Of a stretch of DNA of 6,942 bases, positions 5,626 through 6,942 are shown one piece after another. How positions within the stretch are numbered: position 1 is the first letter of the stretch; every line of letters starts with the position of its first letter. Source of the stretch: PALSA-505 sp035308365 (GTDB taxonomy: Bacteria; Actinomycetota; Actinomycetes; Streptosporangiales; Streptosporangiaceae); assembly GCA_035308365.1 (NCBI GenBank), contig DATGGU010000176.1:1-6942 (forward strand), written 5' to 3'. Below the pieces are notes generated by a model, which was given only the letters and a program-made list of their open reading frames with translations, was not told the DNA's origin and made no database searches. The position numbers and the translations under genes were made by a program.

Positions 5626-6312
5626 TTAGGAGACAACGAACGTGCCGATCATGCCCGCGCTGGCATGGTACGGGCAGCGGAAAGCATGACGGCCGGGGTG
5701 GCGGAAGGTTACGGCGAAGGTAAACTGCGCGCCCCCGGGCGCGCCTGTCGCCGACGGTGAGGCGACGCCCAGCACTGGTATGACGACGTTGTGCGGGTAG
5801 GCGCCGGAGTCCCGCAGCGTGATCCGCACGGTCCCGGTATGCAGGTGGACCGTCATCGGCATGAGCCGCAAGGAGTTATTTCCCGCGATGGTGACCCGCT
5901 GGGCGAGCGCGGCCGCATGGGCCGGTCCAGAGCCGATGACCAGCGTGTGGCCGGCGAAACCGGCCACGGCGAGCCCGGCCACCACTCCCCCCGCCATGGC
6001 CAGGCCCAGACGGCCGCTCTTCCGCGAGCGGCGTGCTGCCGCCCGGTGCCGCACCGCCTCGATCAGGCCGGACGCGGCGAGCAGGACGGCGCCTTCGGCC
6101 ACGGCGGCCGCCGTCTTCTCACCGAACCAGGAAGGTTCATGCATATCCGGCAGCGGCCCGAGCCGCCCCACGTCCACGTAGCGGTAGAGCACGAGTGCGG
6201 CGAGGGCGCTGGCGGCCACGGCCAACGCCAGCCCGAACCCCACCCGGCGGCCGGTCATCAGCACAATCAGCAGCGCCAGCCCACCCGCGCGTGATATCCG
6301 CTCGGTCGCCAC
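5626..6312 (-). CDS. Membrane-anchored cupredoxin-domain protein
   Basis: This is 228 residues from GTG 6312, preceded by GGGGAGG at 6 bases. The N-terminal half holds about three membrane helices (roughly residues 23-45, 67-87 and 102-126). The rest is a cupredoxin domain with a full set of type 1 copper ligands: H174 in AYPHNVVIP, then C213-x2-H216-x4-M221 in FRCPYHASAGM, near the C-terminus as in plastocyanin and related proteins. By analogy it binds one copper ion on the outer face of the membrane and may pass electrons or copper, but no redox partner is visible. It is the first gene of an operon whose next genes are the sigma and RskA-type anti-sigma factors. The sigma ATG begins one base after its TAA. 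That coupling suggests it belongs to the signalling system as sensor, effector or both (inference). Confidence 0.88.
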   Translation of the reverse strand: MATERISRAGGLALLIVLMTGRRVGFGLALAVAASALAALVLYRYVDVGRLGPLPDMHEPSWFGEKTAAAVAEGAVLLAASGLIEAVRHRAAARRSRKSGRLGLAMAGGVVAGLAVAGFAGHTLVIGSGPAHAAALAQRVTIAGNNSLRLMPMTVHLHTGTVRITLRDSGAYPHNVVIPVLGVASPSATGAPGGAQFTFAVTFRHPGRHAFRCPYHASAGMIGTFVVS

Positions 6313-6318
6313 GATTGG

Positions 6319-6325
6319 CCTCCCC
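6319..6325 (-). promoter_or_regulatory. Ribosome site deciding the GTG start of the cupredoxin gene
   Basis: The complement reads GGGGAGG, 6 bases before GTG 6312. It supports a non-ATG start for the operon's first gene. Confidence 0.7.
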
Positions 6326-6351
6326 GCCGGTCAGCTGCCTTGTCGTGAACG

Positions 6352-6377
6352 ATTCGCCGCAGCGCCCGCTCCGGTTC
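6352..6377 (-). promoter_or_regulatory. ECF-type promoter for the cupredoxin-sigma-anti-sigma operon
   Basis: On the minus strand the sequence reads GAACC (complement of 6373-6377), 16 bases, CGAAT (complement of 6352-6356). The extended block ATGAACCGG-N14-CGAAT matches that of the plus-strand sigma gene exactly in its fixed positions. Initiation near 6343 leaves a leader of about 30 bases to GTG 6312. Confidence 0.7.
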
Positions 6378-6405
6378 ATGTCTGCTGGCAGCGCGCCGGG
6401 TGATC

Positions 6406-6411
6406 TAGCAT
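6406..6411 (+). promoter_or_regulatory. Possible -10 box for a leaderless message
   Basis: TAGCAT lies 6 bases before GTG 6418, so initiation at or near the G would give a leaderless transcript, which is common in actinobacteria. No convincing -35 box is seen. No ribosome site precedes this GTG, which agrees with the idea. Confidence 0.3.
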
Positions 6412-6417
6412 GCGGGT

Positions 6418-6867
6418 GTGGGCGGTGGTCTTCCCGCGGATGTGCGGGTGGCGGCGGCGCTGGGCGGTGAGATGGGCCGCCAGGTGGCCGGCTTTGACTG
6501 GGCGGGGCATCCGCTGGGCGATCCGGCGGGGTGGGCGCCGGCGGTGCGGGTGAGTGTGGCGACCGCGCTGGCGTGCCGGTTTCCGATCGTGTTGTGGCTG
6601 GGGGAGCGACTGCACCTGGTCTATAACGATGCTTATATCCCGATGCTGGGGGATAAGCATCCGGCGGCGCTGGGCGCGACCGGGGCGGAGGTGTGGTGGG
6701 ACATCTGGGATGTGGTCGGTCCAACGCTGGCCAGCGTGGCCGGCTCGGGCAACGCGACGTGGTCGAATGACCTACGGCTGATGCTGGTCAACGACGGCCG
6801 CCGCCGCGGCCATCCGGCGGTGCCAGCGCAGCAGCGTGCCCGGGGTCACGATCCGGCATGCCCGTAG
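6418..6867 (+). CDS. PAS-type sensor protein, N-terminal fragment truncated by a mobile-element junction
   Basis: The 149-residue frame starts at GTG 6418 (TAG in frame at 6406). Residues 14-127 match the N-terminal sensor region of actinobacterial PAS-containing histidine kinases or SpoIIE-type phosphatases: GGEMGRQVAGFDWAGHPLGD, AGWAPAVRVSVATAL, FPIVLWLGERLHLVYNDAYIPMLGDKHP, EVWWDIWDVVGPTL and ATWSNDLRLML. Such proteins usually run to several hundred residues with a catalytic domain. Here the family pattern stops after VNDG (near 6798). The remaining 22 residues are out-of-context translation of an integrase fragment lying on the other strand. No kinase, phosphatase or ATP-binding motif is present, so the gene is almost certainly broken. 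It is divergent from the cupredoxin operon across a 105-base gap. Which output domain was lost cannot be told. Confidence 0.7.
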   Translation: MGGGLPADVRVAAALGGEMGRQVAGFDWAGHPLGDPAGWAPAVRVSVATALACRFPIVLWLGERLHLVYNDAYIPMLGDKHPAALGATGAEVWWDIWDVVGPTLASVAGSGNATWSNDLRLMLVNDGRRRGHPAVPAQQRARGHDPACP

Positions 6868-6942
6868 CGCCTTCGGCAGGACCCGTGCCAGCGCGGCAAG
6901 CACAGCCCGGTCACTCCAGGACAGGTGCGGCTTCGGAGTCAC
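6772..6942 (-). pseudogene. IS integrase/transposase fragment (N-terminal part, truncated)
   Basis: The minus-strand frame is open from the right window edge to TAG 6772-6774. The readable part, HLSWSDRAVLAALARVLPKALRACRIVTPGTLLRWHRRM (about 6927-6811), matches the region ahead of the catalytic core in a common actinobacterial IS integrase family (IS3/IS481-like, rve domain), where LVTPxTLLxWHRR is a hallmark. The family then continues into a basic stretch and the DDE core. Here it breaks into AAAAAVVDQHQP and stops, because the sequence to the left belongs to the PAS gene. No terminal inverted repeat is recognisable at the junction. The element's start lies outside the window. Confidence 0.65.

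Overview
The window is very GC-rich, uses GTG and TTG as well as ATG starts, has strong GGAGG-type ribosome sites and hairpins without U-tracts, and carries Tat-secreted and RskA-type proteins. All of this points to a chromosome segment of a high-G+C actinomycete (Actinomycetota). No genus can be named from the sequence alone.

Layout, left to right. (1) Positions 1-402 (+): the C-terminal end of an alpha-helical protein whose start lies outside the window, closed by a strong hairpin. (2) Positions 652-2878 (-): a three-gene unit read right to left. It encodes a small Tat-signal protein, a DUF4331 protein, and a small beta-rich hypothetical protein that follows a 14-bp perfect stem. (3) Positions 2879-3339: a divergent regulatory region with two promoter-like motifs back to back, an inverted repeat and a tandem octamer repeat. 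(4) Positions 3340-3948 (+): an ECF sigma factor. (5) Positions 4105-6312 (-): an operon of membrane cupredoxin, a second closely related ECF sigma factor and its RskA-type zinc-finger anti-sigma factor, with tightly coupled junctions. (6) Positions 6418-6867 (+): the N-terminal part of a PAS-type sensor, fused near 6800-6811 to a truncated IS integrase fragment that enters from the right edge on the minus strand.

The main result is that one motif, GAACC-N16-CGAAT, occurs three times with identical spacing. Each copy sits upstream of a transcription unit and in the correct orientation: the Tat/DUF4331 unit, the plus-strand sigma gene, and the cupredoxin-sigma-anti-sigma operon. This reads as an autoregulated extracytoplasmic-stress module of SigK/RskA type. 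A membrane-anchored anti-sigma factor would hold one or both sigma factors, and on release these would switch on their own genes, a copper-binding membrane protein and an apparently exported DUF4331/Tat pair. The two sigma genes are paralogues on opposite strands, but only one has a recognisable anti-sigma partner here.

Protein family calls rest on motif recognition by eye. No database search was possible.
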